64,000 nucleotides of DNA from Syngnathus acus (GCF_901709675.1 NC_051096.1:310001-374000), one strand, 5' to 3'; shown: positions 30,064 to 41,850, counted from the stretch's first letter. The notes: generated by a model from the sequence alone, not told the origin. Program-made: numbers and translations.

Positions 30064-31386
30064 TCAATGTTGGTTGTTGGCTTTTACCAACAGGTAGATC
30101 TTGCTGATGGGCCGTAAGAGCTGGTTGGTTCTAGTTTGCAATCTCACAGAACGAACAAGGCCCTTGGAATCTGCTATAGCTTCGATTACTCTTCCGATCA
30201 CCCATGAGCCTCGCGGTGCTGTAGGATCAGCTATCACAACAATGTCTCCCACACCAAAGTTGGGCCTGATGCGGGACCATTTGGATCGTTCTTGCATGAG
30301 TGGAACATATTCCCGTATCCACCGTGTCCAGAAAAGATCTGCGATATACTGTGTTTGCCGCCATCGCCTTCGGGCATACAAGTCTTCCTGTTTGAATGTT
30401 CCTGGTGGAAGCACGGGCTGGACCTTTAGCTGCAGTAGGTGATTAGGCGTCAGTGGTTCCAAGTCATTAGGGTCACTGGAAACGGTTGTCAAAGGACGGC
30501 TGTTCAGGATGGATTCAACCTCGCACATTACTGTTACTAAACCTTCATCATCCAAAGACTGCTGGTTTGTGATGGAGGATAATATCCTTTTCACCATTCT
30601 TATTATGCGCTCCCAGATGCCTCCATGGTGGGCACCGGCTGGAGGATTGAACGTCCACTTGACACCTTTCTGGATAAGACTACGCTCAATTTGATCCATG
30701 TTCCATCGTTTCAGTGTTTCCCGTAGCTCCTTTTCAGCAGAGATCAAATTAGTTCCATTGTCCGACCTTAATTCTTTCACTTGGCCTCTTCTGGCTATGA
30801 AGCGCCTAAACGCATTCACGCAAGAGTCTGTATCCATTGAGTGTGCTACTTCCAAATGGACTGCTCTAGTAGTCAGGCAAGTAAATAGCACGCCATAACG
30901 TTTTGCCATGCCACGCCCTCTTCTCACCTCTATTGGTCCAAAGTAATCCACTCCAACATGTGAGAATGGAGGGAGGTCAGGAGTCAAACGATCAATTGGC
31001 AGATCGGCCATCTTTTGTTCACCTGCACGTGCAAAGTTCCGCCTGCAGGGGACACAATTGTTCACAACTTCCCTTGCAAGAGAATTTGCACAAGGAATCC
31101 AATATTTTTGCCTTAAACTTGCCAAGATGTGATTTCTGCCACAATGGCCAACTTGCTGATGAATGTGTTGAAGCAGAAGCTCTGAAACGTGATGCCTTTT
31201 AGGCAAGATAGCTGGATGTTTCGGTACCTCTGGCATAGCCATCTTGCTCAGGCGACCACCAACCCTCAATAAGCCATGGTCAAGGACTGGGTCCAGTCTG
31301 AAGATGGAGCTTTTCCGGTTAACATTCCTTCCGTTGTGCAAGCATGCCATCTCCTGTGGAAACCCTTGATTTTGGCAGAACTTCAC
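30064..31386 (-). CDS. BEL/Pao integrase (intact frame)
   Basis: The 440-codon frame encodes an H2C2 zinc-binding region (HIHQQVGHCGRNHILASLRQ then CVPCRRN). The integrase core follows: HVGVDYFGPIEV and LRSDNGTNLISAEKEL carry the two catalytic Asp, and GIWERIIRMVKR lies in the region of the Glu. The C-terminal domain PNFGVGDIVVIADPTAPRGS (DUF5641-like) ends in LLRPISKIYLLVKANNQH. Integrase joins the DNA copy to the chromosome. The start may lie further upstream, since the polyprotein continues from 31613. Confidence 0.88.
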   Translation of the reverse strand: MKFCQNQGFPQEMACLHNGRNVNRKSSIFRLDPVLDHGLLRVGGRLSKMAMPEVPKHPAILPKRHHVSELLLQHIHQQVGHCGRNHILASLRQKYWIPCANSLAREVVNNCVPCRRNFARAGEQKMADLPIDRLTPDLPPFSHVGVDYFGPIEVRRGRGMAKRYGVLFTCLTTRAVHLEVAHSMDTDSCVNAFRRFIARRGQVKELRSDNGTNLISAEKELRETLKRWNMDQIERSLIQKGVKWTFNPPAGAHHGGIWERIIRMVKRILSSITNQQSLDDEGLVTVMCEVESILNSRPLTTVSSDPNDLEPLTPNHLLQLKVQPVLPPGTFKQEDLYARRRWRQTQYIADLFWTRWIREYVPLMQERSKWSRIRPNFGVGDIVVIADPTAPRGSWVIGRVIEAIADSKGLVRSVRLQTRTNQLLRPISKIYLLVKANNQH

Positions 31387-31654
31387 AATGGCTTCTTTTC
31401 CAGGTCTTGAACAGAGAGTGTCTTAGGGCCACCCATGTCTGCCTTTAAGGCCCCCTTTCTTTTGAGAACACATTGTGTGAGCAAACTCTTCAGCTTCAGG
31501 AACCAGGCAACGGCTCTTCTGAGTTTATTCCAAGTGGAGAAGTAATTCAGCAACACACTAGTTGGATCATGGGTACTGGCTAACGTGGCATGTACTTGAA
31601 CTTCTCTTCTCAATTCTGAGTCATCTGGAGGAATAGCAAGGTCGACAGGTACGT
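31383..31654 (-). pseudogene. BEL/Pao RNase H-integrase linker
   Basis: A minus-strand frame with RREVQVHATLASTHDPTSVL and STWNKLRRAVAWFLKLKSLL, the region between RNase H and the zinc-binding domain. It is separated from the integrase frame by a one-base shift and from RNase H by a LINE insertion. Confidence 0.65.
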
Positions 31655-32364
31655 CAGAGTCAGAGTCAGAGTCAGCTTTATTGTAAATTCCTTCATGCTA
31701 AGACACACAAAGAAACCGAAATACCGTTCCCCCTATCCCACGGTGAGACACAGTACACGATTAACACACAAGTAAAACAACGGGGAGAGAGTTCAGGACC
31801 CCAACAGCCTGGAGATCACAAACTTCGCCAGTGGCGAGCAGTGCTGGCATCCCACAACAGAGTCCCGGCACCATTCGTCACGGATGTAGACGCACAGTCC
31901 ACCTCCTCGCGATGTTCCCCCTCGTACAATGGCCCGGTCCGCCCGATAGCACGCCATCCGCTCCAGATGCACAGCAGCTACGCACTGTCCGGTCCGCAGA
32001 ACTCAGCAGGCATGTTGATGTCCAGCGATCGAACGTTCGCCAGAAGAATGGAAGGCACGGCCGGGCGAGCTGGGTTGGCCGCCAGCCAGGCCCGGACGCC
32101 CAACCGGGGGAGGAATAGCAGGCGAGTCCGGCAACGCTCCAGGACGGAGCAGACCGAGCGCCTTTAATGTCCCCGCTTCAAAGTCCAGATCGCCACAAAA
32201 CTCGCTTTCGCCGATGTCGAGCAGAAGCAGCCCGCCGCACTTGTAGCACAACCCGGCACGATGAGACGAACACACAAAACTGGCGGACAAACCCACATTA
32301 AACGACAAAACAAAACACCGTTCGGGACAGAGAGAGGCCGCTGCGTGTGCACGCGCCGCCATCT
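31655..32364 (-). mobile_element. internally deleted Rex1-like LINE inserted in Pao copy B
   Basis: The minus-strand 5' end is AAGATGGCGGCGCGTGCACA. The 3' end is AATAAAGCTGACTCTGACTC with a (TCTGAC)n tail. The middle retains leader-like sequence around the ACGTTCGATCGCTGGACATC phrase and jumps to the 3' region, so EN and RT are gone. No clear TSD. Confidence 0.6.
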
Positions 32365-33246
32365 TACTTCCGTTGGGCCAGTGCTGGGTTAAGTCTTTCA
32401 GGAATTTGGGACCAATGATCCAGTTGTTGCCTTTCAGAAAGTCTGCAGTGTTTAATCCGCGGGATGCATAGTCTGCTGGGTTCAATTTTCCAGGAATGTG
32501 TTTCCACTGTAATACATCAGACCTGCTTCTGATTGCATTTACACGATTCGCAACAAATGTGTGAAATCGTCTATTGTCATTCTTTATGTATTTCAACACT
32601 GTCGTACTGTCTGTCCAAAACACGGATGGTTCCAAGTCCATTTTTAATTCATCTACGAGCATCCCTTCTACACGAACTGCCAGCACTGCAGCAGTCAGCT
32701 CCAGACGTGGGATTGTCATAAATTTCAACGGTGCCACTCTTGATTTCCCCATCACAAACTTCACATGTACCTGCTCCTTACTGCTGACCAACCTCAGATA
32801 CGTCACCATGCCATATCCTACTTCACTTGCATCGCAAAAGTGGTGCAATTGTGCATGTTCAACTTTTCCAAAGTTCTTTGGTTTGAAACTGCGGGTGATG
32901 TTGAAGGCTGTGAGAGTCCGAAGGCTATGCAGCCAACGTTTCCAGGATTGTGCATGAGTGTTCGGTATGTCTTCGTCCCAGGTAAGGTTCAGCCTGCAAA
33001 GTTCCTGCAGCAGATGTTTTGCTGGAAAAGTCACTGGGGCAAGAAATCCTAGCGGGTCATAGATTGAACTAACCGTGGACAGGATGCCTCGCCTGGTGCA
33101 TGGTTGCTCTTTGAGAGCCACGTGGAATTTGAAGAAGTCATCTTCTGCACTCCAGTGCACACCAAGGGCCCTTTCTAGTGGCAGGTCGTCCAGGTCTAGG
33201 TCCAAGTCCTTCACTCCCTTAGCCCTTTCGCATTCAGGAATGTGGA
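32365..33246 (-). pseudogene. BEL/Pao RNase H and connection domain
   Basis: Minus-strand frame: LGVHWSAEDDFFKFHVALKE, GILSTVSSIYDPLGFLAPVT, LHHFCDASEVGYGMVTYLRL (RNase H Asp), PRLELTAAVLAVRVEGML (Glu), SVFWTDSTTVLKYIKNDNRR (Asp) and WKHIPGKLNPADYASRGLNT. All are typical of Pao RNase H, which degrades the RNA of RNA-DNA hybrids. It is broken downstream by the LINE insertion and upstream by a stop (TGATCC near 33270). Confidence 0.85.
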
Positions 33247-33271
33247 CCAGGACGTTTCGGCTGTTACTGGA

Positions 33272-33676
33272 TCACTTGGTGAGATTGAAACCTCCTGCTG
33301 CACACAGAGCTTTCAACTCCTTGCACAGTTGAATGGCATCGGTCTCTGTATCCACGGACTTCAGCAAATCATCAACATAAAAGTTGTTGAGGACTGTGTT
33401 CACTGCTTCAGCTGAAAAGCTGCCTTTGTTATCCTCAGCTGTCCTCTTTAAGGCATAACTGGCACAACTGGCTGATGATGTTGCTCCGAAGATATGCACT
33501 GTCATCCTGTATTCCATGAGAGGCTGAGACGTGTTGCCATCCTCCCACCACAAGAAGCGCAAAAAGTCAACATGCTCTGGTGCTATCTTTACCTGATAAT
33601 ACATCTTCTCTACATCTGCCAGTATGGCTACATGACAGAAACGTAGCAGGACACCAATTAAGGAGTTTGTAAGATT
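33272..33676 (-). pseudogene. BEL/Pao reverse transcriptase fragment (duplicate of copy A)
   Basis: It repeats the copy A segment [15 protein letters not shown] through YVDD to AAGGFNLTK with few changes (one codon missing in FCHVAILAD). It is fused at 33676 to the L2 LINE, so the left half of the polymerase is absent here. The N-terminal 80 or so residues of the open frame are L2 sequence. Confidence 0.8.
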
Positions 33677-33860
33677 TGAGAGGTAGGACTGAAGCCAGGT
33701 TAGAGCAGTGCCAGAGAATCCAGTGGAGTGAAGTTGGTTAAGGAGGATATTGTGGTGGACAGTGTCAAATGCAGCGGACAGATCCAACAGAATGAGAAGT
33801 GACGGGGAGCCTGCATCGGCAGCCATGAGAAGGTCGTTGGTGACCCTAACAAGTGCTGTT

Positions 33861-34144
33861 AGTGCGTAGCGTCCTGTTCTTTGCGCTATGCTTACTGTCT
33901 GCTGTATGCGCACTGGCTCAGTTTTGCTCCTCTTATTTATTGGGTTATTGGTTTATTATTTATTCATCGCTCATTTTGTTTATTTATTATTTTTTATTTA
34001 TTATTTATTGTTTGTGCCTTCTTGTTTTTATTTTGTGTCGTCTACTTGTATGTCTCGTCACCGTGGGATAGAGGAAACGGAATTTCGGTTTCTTTGTGTG
34101 TCTTGACATATGAAGGATTGACAATAAAGCTGACTTTGACTTTT
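33861..34144 (+). mobile_element. LINE 3' end inserted in L2 copy A
   Basis: It interrupts AAGTGCTGTTTCAGTG, which is continuous in L2 copy B at 59240. It ends GGATTGACAATAAAGCTGAC then TTTGACTTT, a Rex1-like tail with AATAAA. Flanking TGTT may be a short TSD. Confidence 0.7.
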
Positions 34145-34737
34145 GTTTCAGTGCTGTGGCCAGAGCGAAAACCAGATTGAAATTTCTCAGCGATGTTATT
34201 GCGGGTGAGATGAGTGTGAAGTTGGGCAGCTAGCACTTTTTCCAGAACCTTGGAGAGGAACGGGAGGTTAGATATCGGTCTGTAGTTGGCAAGGTTGTCC
34301 GGGTCAAGTGAGGGTTTTTTGAGCAGGGGGGTAATAATGGCAGTCTTCAATCCAGGGGGTACAGAGCCAGACTGGAGTGAGAGGTTGATGACATTGGTTA
34401 TTAGGGGACTAATGGCTGAGGTTTGTTGTTTAATGAGGGCTGTGGGGAAAGGGTCCAGGGCACATGTGGAGGGTTTCATCTTTTTGATGATGTCCTCTAC
34501 CTCCGACTGCAAGATAGGGGAGAAGCAGCGGAGAGGCTGGACTGTCCCGGGTGGAAGGAAGGGGGGAGGAGGTGAAGTGGTGGGGCCAGAAGAGGAGAGG
34601 AGCTGGGTGCGGATGTTGTCAACCTTAGCGGTAAAGAAGGTCATAAAGGTATTGGACACTACCTCTGAGGATTCTGTTGGAGTGGTGGGTTGGGGTTTGA
34701 GAAAGTGGTTGATGGTTGAAAAGAGCTGTTTTGAATT

Positions 34738-36324
34738 TCATGGGGTATTGTTTATGATATTGGAGTAGAACTGGGCACGTGCAGTCCCAAGGGCTTTTGA
34801 GTAGGCCTTCTGATGTTCTTTGTAGGCCTGTTTGTGCACGGTCAGTCCTGAGGCTTTGAGACTACGCTCCAGGATGCGTCCAGTTGACTTCATCAGACGC
34901 AGCTCACTGGTGTACCAGGGGGCTGAGCGTGAAAAAGTGACTGTTTTGGTTTTTTGGGGGGCGTGGATACTTAGAAGTTTGGCCAAAGAGTTATTGTAAT
35001 GGTCCACTCCCTTGCTGACTAATGGAAAGGTTGCAGAGGAGGAGGAGAGAAGCTGGAGGTCCTGTGCTATAGTGTCTTGGTTGATGTTTTTGAAATTTCT
35101 GAATGAGATTTGCCGCTTGGGTTTGGAGTGGGGGCGTGGGAAAGGCAGTTCCATTTGAATAAGTTTGTGGTCAGACACACCGACCTCGTGAACTTGTAGG
35201 TTGCTTATGGCCGATGAGGAGATGACAAGGTCAAGTGTATGCCCTTTGTCATGTGTGGGGACATTTACATGTTGGGTGAGGTGTAAACAGTCCAATAGTT
35301 GCAACAGGTCAGAGGCAGGGGGGCGGGAGGGGGTGTCGACATGGATGTTAACATCACCTAGTATGGTTAGATTAGAGGAAGTGGAGGTACAGAGGGTAGT
35401 GAGTAGATCGTGTAGTTCTGGAATGAAAGAGGAGTTTGGTTTAGGAGGGCGGTAAATAAGTAAAACTGTGATAGGATATGGAGGTTTACATTTGAATGCA
35501 AGGGATTCGAATGAGGAGTGATCAGGTAGAGGGAGGGGGGACAGCTCTAGATCAAGACGGTGGAGTACAGCCAGGCCACCGCCACGGCGAGTGCTGCGAG
35601 GTTTACTTATGTATTTATAACCAGAGGGACAGGCTTCATTGTGGGATTGATAGACATCCGGTGGTTGCCAGGTCTCAGTCAGGCACATTATGTCTAAGCC
35701 TTTGTCCAGGATGAGGTCGTGAATAAATGATGATTTACGGGTGAGTGCTTGGATGTTGAGGAGATCCATTTTGATTGTGGCTGTGGGGCTGTGTTTAGGT
35801 AGGGGGCGAAGTAGAGAGAAATCCACTCGATGTTTTCTGTGCCACATGCAGTGCAGTCCACTCTGTGTTGGAGTGAAATCCACTCCGTGTTGGTGTCCGT
35901 TCCGTGCTGGAGAAATGAACACTCCGTGTTTTCCCGGCAACCCGGTGTCCGTCTTGTGTCGGAGTCCACTCCGTGTAGGAGTGAAGGGCGCACCATGTTT
36001 TCCAGGCCACCTGGAGTACTGCAGCCCCGCATGGTTGCTACAATAAGATCCAAGTGCGCCAGGTCTCTGATGACGAGTTGGACATGCGACGGGGTGTCGG
36101 GCGGAGGAGGAGCAGATGGATGGTACAGTGTTATGGACGGGTTGGGAGAAAACAAAGTTACGACGGGTGCTTCTGTGGATGTAACGTGGTCTGCGGAGAA
36201 GTCCGAGTTGTTTGATGACTGAGACACACCCTGGAATGGTGTGATTACTCAGCTCCAGCAAGCGGGGGATGGAGTAAGTTAACATAGTGCCGGTTGGAGA
36301 ACACTGAACTTGAGTGTTAGCCAT
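34738..36324 (-). pseudogene. L2 ORF copy A, 5' half (endonuclease)
   Basis: It starts MANTQVQCSPTGTMLTYSIP, contains LTETWQPPDVYQSHNEACPS, TILGDVNIHVDTPSRPP, and VGVSDHKLIQMELPFPRP (endonuclease catalytic motifs). It ends at a TGA after SNIINNTP. Copy B reads on through this point, so one small change (CCAGGGG to CATGGGG region) created the stop. The RT continues at 34659-34148 before the LINE insertion. Confidence 0.85.
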
Positions 36325-36348
36325 TGGCTAGGCTAGCCAGGATGCCTT

Positions 36349-36374
36349 GGCGGGGGGGGGGGGGGGGGGGGGGG
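36349..36374. repeat. poly-G run
   Basis: About 25 consecutive G in the L2 leader. Copy B has GGGAGGTGGTGGGGTGGG at this place, so this is either an expansion or a sequencing artefact. Confidence 0.8.
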
Positions 36375-36759
36375 CGCCGTAGTAGGCAGCCGGCTCTGTG
36401 GAGGTTCGCCGCGGTCCAGGCGACCGTGGGCCGACCGCGCCAGCCTCACCAACACCGTCCTCTCCTTCCTCGCCAGCTCCGCCCGACAGGGCCTCTCCGC
36501 TCAACCAATGGCCCGATGCGGTCCCGGCAACTGCGGCCCGACCGCTCCAGCCTGCACACTAAAACTAGATGCTAAAAACTAAACTTTAATAATGGCTAAA
36601 AAATAAATAAATAAAAACACTAAAACTAAACTAATTCTGGTGGAGAAGCGGCGAACAATCAGCGCCAGCGTCCTCTCCCCAGATTACTTCCGCCTTGGTC
36701 CACACGCTGACTATGAACCAACCTTAGATGAGCTCAGCAAGGCCATTGATGCTCTAGCA

Positions 36760-38048
36760 CAGGGGTGGGCAAACTTTTTGACTCGCGGGCCGAACTGGGT
36801 TCTAAATTTGGACCGGAGGGCCGAACCAGGAGCAGATGGACGTAGTGTTTGTGTGAAGTAATATAAGCGACCTGTAAAGGTCATTGCATAAAAGATTTTG
36901 ACCTTTAGTAGGTAGTAAAGCATGGATATTCCAAACAAGTTTTTTGAAAACAAATGCATTTATTAACAGCATTAAAAAAAAATCACTAAAAAACTGCTAT
37001 CAGTGATTCTCATAAAATACGACACTATTATTATGAATAACAGTCTCCATCACTTCAGTGCCTGCAGGTCAGATTAATGAAAAATTTTATCTTATGAGAT
37101 CACATCAAACAGCAAACATTCTGACCAAATATATCATCTTGAAGAATCGGTGAAAGCATACATCCGAATAAAGTAATCAAAACGGCAACACGGTGAGGGG
37201 TATCTGAACATCAGAGCAGAGTTTTAACTCACAAACACCTGGTAACAGAGGTGAGGAAACGGGAAACACTTCCTTAAAGTAAGCCTTAAGAACTTTACAG
37301 GTTAAGATTAGTCGCAAACAGGTGGTGCATCAATGTCCTTGAGCATCCTGCATTGTTTGAAAATGAGAATGGTCGCTAGTTTCAATCCCTGCTATGTGTA
37401 CAAATCATATTCAAAATGCATTTTTTTACAACAAACTTGAGAGCCTCCCCTTCATTTTCAGTGGGAACAGTGTTGTTGGTCTCCCTTTTTTGCTAGTGCA
37501 TCATAGTCTGGAGTAAAATTTGTTGTGGCAATTCTTAGGAGAGATCCGTTTACCTCGATCTGTGACGGGTTGATGTGGCTGAACGTCACGTCGCGTACGT
37601 CGAGCCAAATTGGCCACTCTTTTAACATTCGGCACTCACTTCTTTTCTTCGGGCCACTCATTTTAATGGAAGGATTCCAGGGGAAGGTTTGTGGGTGGCT
37701 TTAGCGTAAAACTGTATCTGAAAGCTCAGCGAGCGAATTACAAGAATGCTGTCGTCACAGCCCACGCTGTAAATTCGGGACTGATACAAATAGAGCGCGA
37801 GTGCGCCATGTCCGTACTACTGAGTACGTACGTACACGCACTTGTGAGTGTGCACCGAGCTTTCTGACACGGCTTCCGGTAGTAAATGCGCAGGCGAGCG
37901 GTTCCCCATCTACTGGGGAAACGCAGTCATTGCAGGCAAAATGACAAAAAAAAAAGTTTAATAATACAATTAATTCAGGGTTGGCGGGCCGGATTAAACG
38001 GTCCCGTGGGCCGGATGTGGCCCGCGGGCCGTAGTTTGCCCACCCCTG
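36760..38048 (-). mobile_element. hAT family 2 copy 2, complete, perfect TSD
   Basis: CAGGGGTGGGCAAACT at the left and AGTTTGCCCACCCCTG at the right are exact inverses. CTCTAGCA is duplicated at 36752-36759 and 38049-38056. The insertion splits the LINE reading frame, which rejoins as IDALA plus CRKSPGADG. Length 1289 bp. Confidence 0.95.
37458..37661 (-). CDS. 67-codon mini-ORF of hAT family 2 copy 2
   Basis: MSGPKKRSECRMLKEWPIWL then NFTPDYDALAKKGDQQHCSH. Relative to the 78-codon form at 6430 it has lost several internal codons, including the VCEKTF phrase. The product at 54690-54893 appears identical in sequence. Probably without transposase activity. Confidence 0.5.
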   Translation of the reverse strand: MSGPKKRSECRMLKEWPIWLDVRDVTFSHINPSQIEVNGSLLRIATTNFTPDYDALAKKGDQQHCSH

Positions 38049-38059
38049 CTCTAGCATGT

Positions 38060-39720
38060 CGGAAGTCTCCTGGTGCGGATGGAATACCTCCCGAGCTAAT
38101 CAAGTGCGGAAAACCAGCGCTTCTGAAACCACTCCACGAACTCCTGTGTTGGTGTTGGAGAGACGGCAAAGTACCACAGGATATGAAGGACGCCGAGATT
38201 GTTACACTGTACAAGAACAAGGGAGATCGTAGTAGTTGTGATAGTTGCCGTGGTATCTCTCTACTGAACGTAGTTGGCAAGGTCTTTATCCGTGTTATCC
38301 TTGCCCGCCTACAGGTCCTAGCTGACCGTGTGTATCCGGAGTCGCAGTGTGGATTCAGAAAAGAAAGATCTACAGTCGACATGATCTTCTCATTGCGCCA
38401 GCTACAGGAAAAATGTCGAGAACAACGAGCTCCACTTCATATTGCATTCATTGATCTTACTAAAGCTTTTGATTCGGTGAGCCGAAGTGGTTTATTCCAA
38501 ATACTGAAGAAGATTGGCTGTCCTCCGCAGTTGCTCAACATCACAACCTCCTTCCATGAAAATACGCAGTGCACCGTTAACTTCGACGGCACATCATCGG
38601 AACCATTCACCACAAAGAATGGGGTGAAACAGGGGTGTACTCTGGCTCCAACATTATTTGGAATATTCTTTTCACAAATGCTCAAGTTGGCATTCAGTCA
38701 TTCTGAAGAAGGTGTCTATCTTCATACTAGGAGCGACGGAAAGTTGTTCAACCTATCTCGCCTAAAGAGTAAATCCAAGGTCCGCACCTTTTTAGTACGG
38801 GAACTGTTGTTTGCAGACGATGCAGCCTTAGTCGCACACACAGAGAGTGATCTTCAACAATTGATGGACAGTTTTACTAATGCTTGTAAAGCATTTGGAT
38901 TGTCGATGAACATCACCAAGACCAAAGTCATGGGTCAGAACATACAGGTACCACCGTCAATCAGTGTCGAAAACAATCAGCTTGAGGTTGTGGATGAATA
39001 TGTCTACCTGGGCTCAACAGTCGCCAGCAATTTGTCACTGGATGCTGAAATCTCAAAGCGCATAGGCAAAGCCTCAGCCGTTATGGCTAAGCTTCACAAG
39101 CGAGTATGGGGTAACCAAAAACTCACAGTGAACACCAAGCTCAAAGTGTACCAGGCTTGTGTCCTCGGAACGTTGCTGTACGGTAGTGAGTCATGGACCA
39201 CCTATGCTCGCCAAGAGGACCGACTGGAAAAGTTTCACATCCGGTGTCTACGTCGGATTCTGGACATCACTTGGCAAGAGCGCGTCACGAACACTTCGGT
39301 GCTGGAAAAGGCTGGTTCCCTCAGTATGCATCTCCTGCTTTGTCAACGTCGAATGAGATGGCTTGGACATGTGCGCCGCATGAATGATTGAAGGATCCCA
39401 AAAGATTTACTCTACGCTGAGCTCGCTTCAGGACATCGTCTGAGGGGTCGTCCAATGCTGCGCTTTAAGGATGTGTGTAAAAGAGACATGGTCCTCACAG
39501 GTATCGACACGAAAAATTGGGAACTTCAAGCGATGGATCGTAAGTCTTGGCGCCAAGTCATTCATGAAGGAGTCAGGAAAGGCGAGGAAAAAAGAATCCA
39601 GCATTTGGAAAGCTAGCGTGAACGCAGGAAACAGAGACAGGAAGCTCAGGCCCAAGAGCGACCAACTCAATTCGTATGTCCGGCTTGTGGGAGAGACTGT
39701 CATGCTAGAATCGGACTGCT
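38060..39720 (+). pseudogene. LINE reverse transcriptase with CCHC tail
   Basis: The frame is open to 39391: GADGIPPELIKCGKPALLKP, HIAFIDLTKAFDSVSRSGLF (motif A), GVKQGCTLAPTLFGIFFSQM (motif B), LLFADDAALVAH (catalytic FADD), EVVDEYVYLGSTVASNLSLD and RCLRRILDITWQERVTNTSV. After MRRMND a TGA interrupts; the same frame goes on to GHRLRGRPMLRFKDVCKRDM, then a TAG, then FVCPACGRDCHARIGLLSHS plus RRC, a zinc finger common in this LINE group. Two stops make it inactive. Confidence 0.82.
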
Positions 39721-39950
39721 GAGCCACTCAAGACGCTGTACTTTACTCCAGTGATTCCATGCTCCATGGCGCTACCATTGTCTCTCGAGACAGACGGATG
39801 CCATAGGTAGAGATATAGGTCCACACGCAGCCGTCAAATCAATCAACCACCCAACCCATTAAATCGACTTTCCCACAACCCACCGATTTGGCCCCCACTA
39901 TGTTTCCTTATGATGCGAAAATGTCACCAGCACAACATTATGTATAACGT

Positions 39951-40602
39951 GTGGAGAGTTGGATTGAAACCACAGTTCGCCATCCGGCTCTCTCGCCCGA
40001 GGCAGAGGTGCTCTTCCGGACGGCGCTGGTGGGTGGGCTGCCGCCAGATGTGAAGAAGCAGCTAATGTCAGACCCTGACATTCTGGTTTGTGCCGAAGCA
40101 CGATTTAAACGTCATCTTTTGCATCACTGCAGAACGTTCACTGAGTCACAAGCTAAAGTTGAGAACGAGACAGATGCTTTATCAAAACAGTTGTTGAAAT
40201 TACAATTGGCAAAAATGCATGGTGAAGCTAAACAGTCCAAATCACAGAAAAAGGAAACGCAAATGACACAGGCTCCTCAGGTGGTGGGGCGCGGAAGGAG
40301 CCAGTTCCGGGGCGGATACAGAGGCCGGGTAGGGAGTGCACACGCCTACCCGTGTAGGGCGACATAAAAAACCCTACCCGCCCAACGCATGCTTCATCTG
40401 CGGCGAAACCGATCACTGGGCAAGAGGATGCCCACAATATCGGCCGCGTGGAGCCGCCCGCCCAGCCGGAGGCCCGCCACACCAACAGCTCCATCTGGTG
40501 GACGACCCTGGCAACAGCCACAAACACACGGAGGTCAGTACTACCAACATGATGATCTCTGGAGTGGACAATTTGAATAGGGCCGCCCGGGGAGCCAGGT
40601 AA
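39951..40602 (+). pseudogene. ERV gag, C-terminal part with zinc knuckle
   Basis: The frame 39951-40367 carries a capsid C-terminal-like helix region (HPALSPEAEVLFRTAL), a Lys/Gln-rich segment and an RGRSQFRGGYRGR basic patch. An overlapping frame (40336-40602) has the CCHC knuckle CFICGETDHWARGC. The two frames differ by a shift near 40365. Matrix and most of capsid are not present. Confidence 0.72.
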
Positions 40603-40622
40603 GCAGCGGCCCGGCGGAGCCA

Positions 40623-41015
40623 ATGCTTCATGTGACAGTGGAGGGGACACCTGTGCAGATGCTGGTGGACACAGGAGCAACTTATTCATCAATAAACACT
40701 GCCTTACCCGTATCCTCACTTTCAAATAAAACAACAACTTTAGTCGGCTTCTCGGGACAACCACGAACTCTGCCTTTTACCAAGTCACTTGAGATGGTGA
40801 TCACCCGGACGGGGTGTAGACTGTGGCACAAATACATTCATTCCACAGACACTCCAATCAATTTGGTGGGAAGGGATTTGCTGTCTGCCGTCAAGGCCAG
40901 AATCTTGTGTGGGCCAGAAGGGGTGATTATTCAATTTCCAGATGGCGTCAGCATCCCGTGCTCACAGCAGCTACAACAACATGGCCAGTGGCTGATGAGG
41001 CCCCTACCAGCATAA
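40623..41015 (+). pseudogene. ERV aspartic protease
   Basis: The retropepsin active-site motif MLVDTGATYSSIN is intact, and NLVGRDLLSAVKA matches the second conserved helix/flap-end motif. Length fits a retroviral protease. It lies directly after gag. No protease can be made without the missing pol context; the open frame alone may be coincidental preservation. Confidence 0.78.
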
Positions 41016-41159
41016 GCAGAAACTGCAACCACTTACTGGGCCAGGCTGGAGCCAAAGACCCCTGCTGGTGGCGGTGTGTTCTCAACCTACCTGCTGTGGA
41101 AACCCTGGATCTGCTCACTGGCGCCATACCACCCACCTGTTGATCCTTTGCATTGCACT

Positions 41160-41850
41160 CTATATTATGACCGAAAATGTGATGATGTACGTATATCGGG
41201 ATTTGTTTGAAGAAATTGAAGGGCGCATGTGGGATTTAACTTCATCAAGCATTTTAATTGGCAAAGAGGGAGTCGCAGCAACAACTGAATTGACATCTGA
41301 ACAAATGCAGTGGTTCAAAATGACAGAAAAAGGGGCACCACACATTTCGCTGGCTCTTGCCCCGGGACACGAGGCCAGACAGTTGGGCTCAATGGTCAAG
41401 CGATTGTTGCGACAGACCGATTGGCGGAAAACTCACATTCCTAATTTATACTGGTCCGAGTCTCAGAACGCTTACCAAATTAAACAACCCATGACAGACA
41501 CAGGATTCCTGGAGATGAGGTTGGTATCTCGCACACATGGCAGGGAATTAACTGATCATGAGGACGCTGAAGTAATGCTTGTGGCCTTGCCCGACACCCT
41601 GTGGTCCCAGGGTCCATTTGATGTCGGGTTTTGTCACTCGGTGGCCCCTATTGATCTCCAAATGGATGAGACTCAGCCTATCAAACGGCCTCAATATCGT
41701 TGGCCGAAAGAGGCGGACCAAGGCATGGAAGACACTCTGTGCGGCCTCTGGGACGCAGGGGTGTTGGAAGTGTCGTGTTCAGAATGGAACACCCCGTTGA
41801 GGCCAGTCTCGCAACTCCGTCCGGCCCCAGAGTTTGTTCCGACAGGATGA
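41160..41850 (+). pseudogene. ERV pol: N-terminal RT fragment
   Basis: The frame contains VALPDTLWSQGPFDVG, PIKRPQYRWPKEADQGMEDT and GVLEVSCSEWNTPLRPV, the N-terminal lead-in to retroviral RT. It ends before any YxDD motif because of an internal deletion joining it to env. Confidence 0.65.

Larger units (their letters stand above)
33677..36705 (-). mobile_element. L2 LINE copy A, truncated at both ends
   Basis: Nearly identical to the L2 copy at 57908-61813 from its 5' leader to the RT core. The 3' third is replaced by Pao at 33676, and the 5' end stops at CCGCCTTGGTCCACAC (36705) against another LINE. A LINE tail is inserted at 33861-34144 and a poly-G run lies in the leader. Confidence 0.88.
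36706..39800 (+). mobile_element. non-LTR retrotransposon of uncertain clade with C-terminal zinc finger
   Basis: It starts mid-protein (ADYEPTLDELSKAIDALA), is split by a hAT element, and runs through RT to a Cys-rich tail. A 3' end near GTCTCTCGAGACAGACGGAT (39780) follows. The 5' half including endonuclease is missing. The clade could be RTE-like or I-like; I could not decide by eye. Confidence 0.7.
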
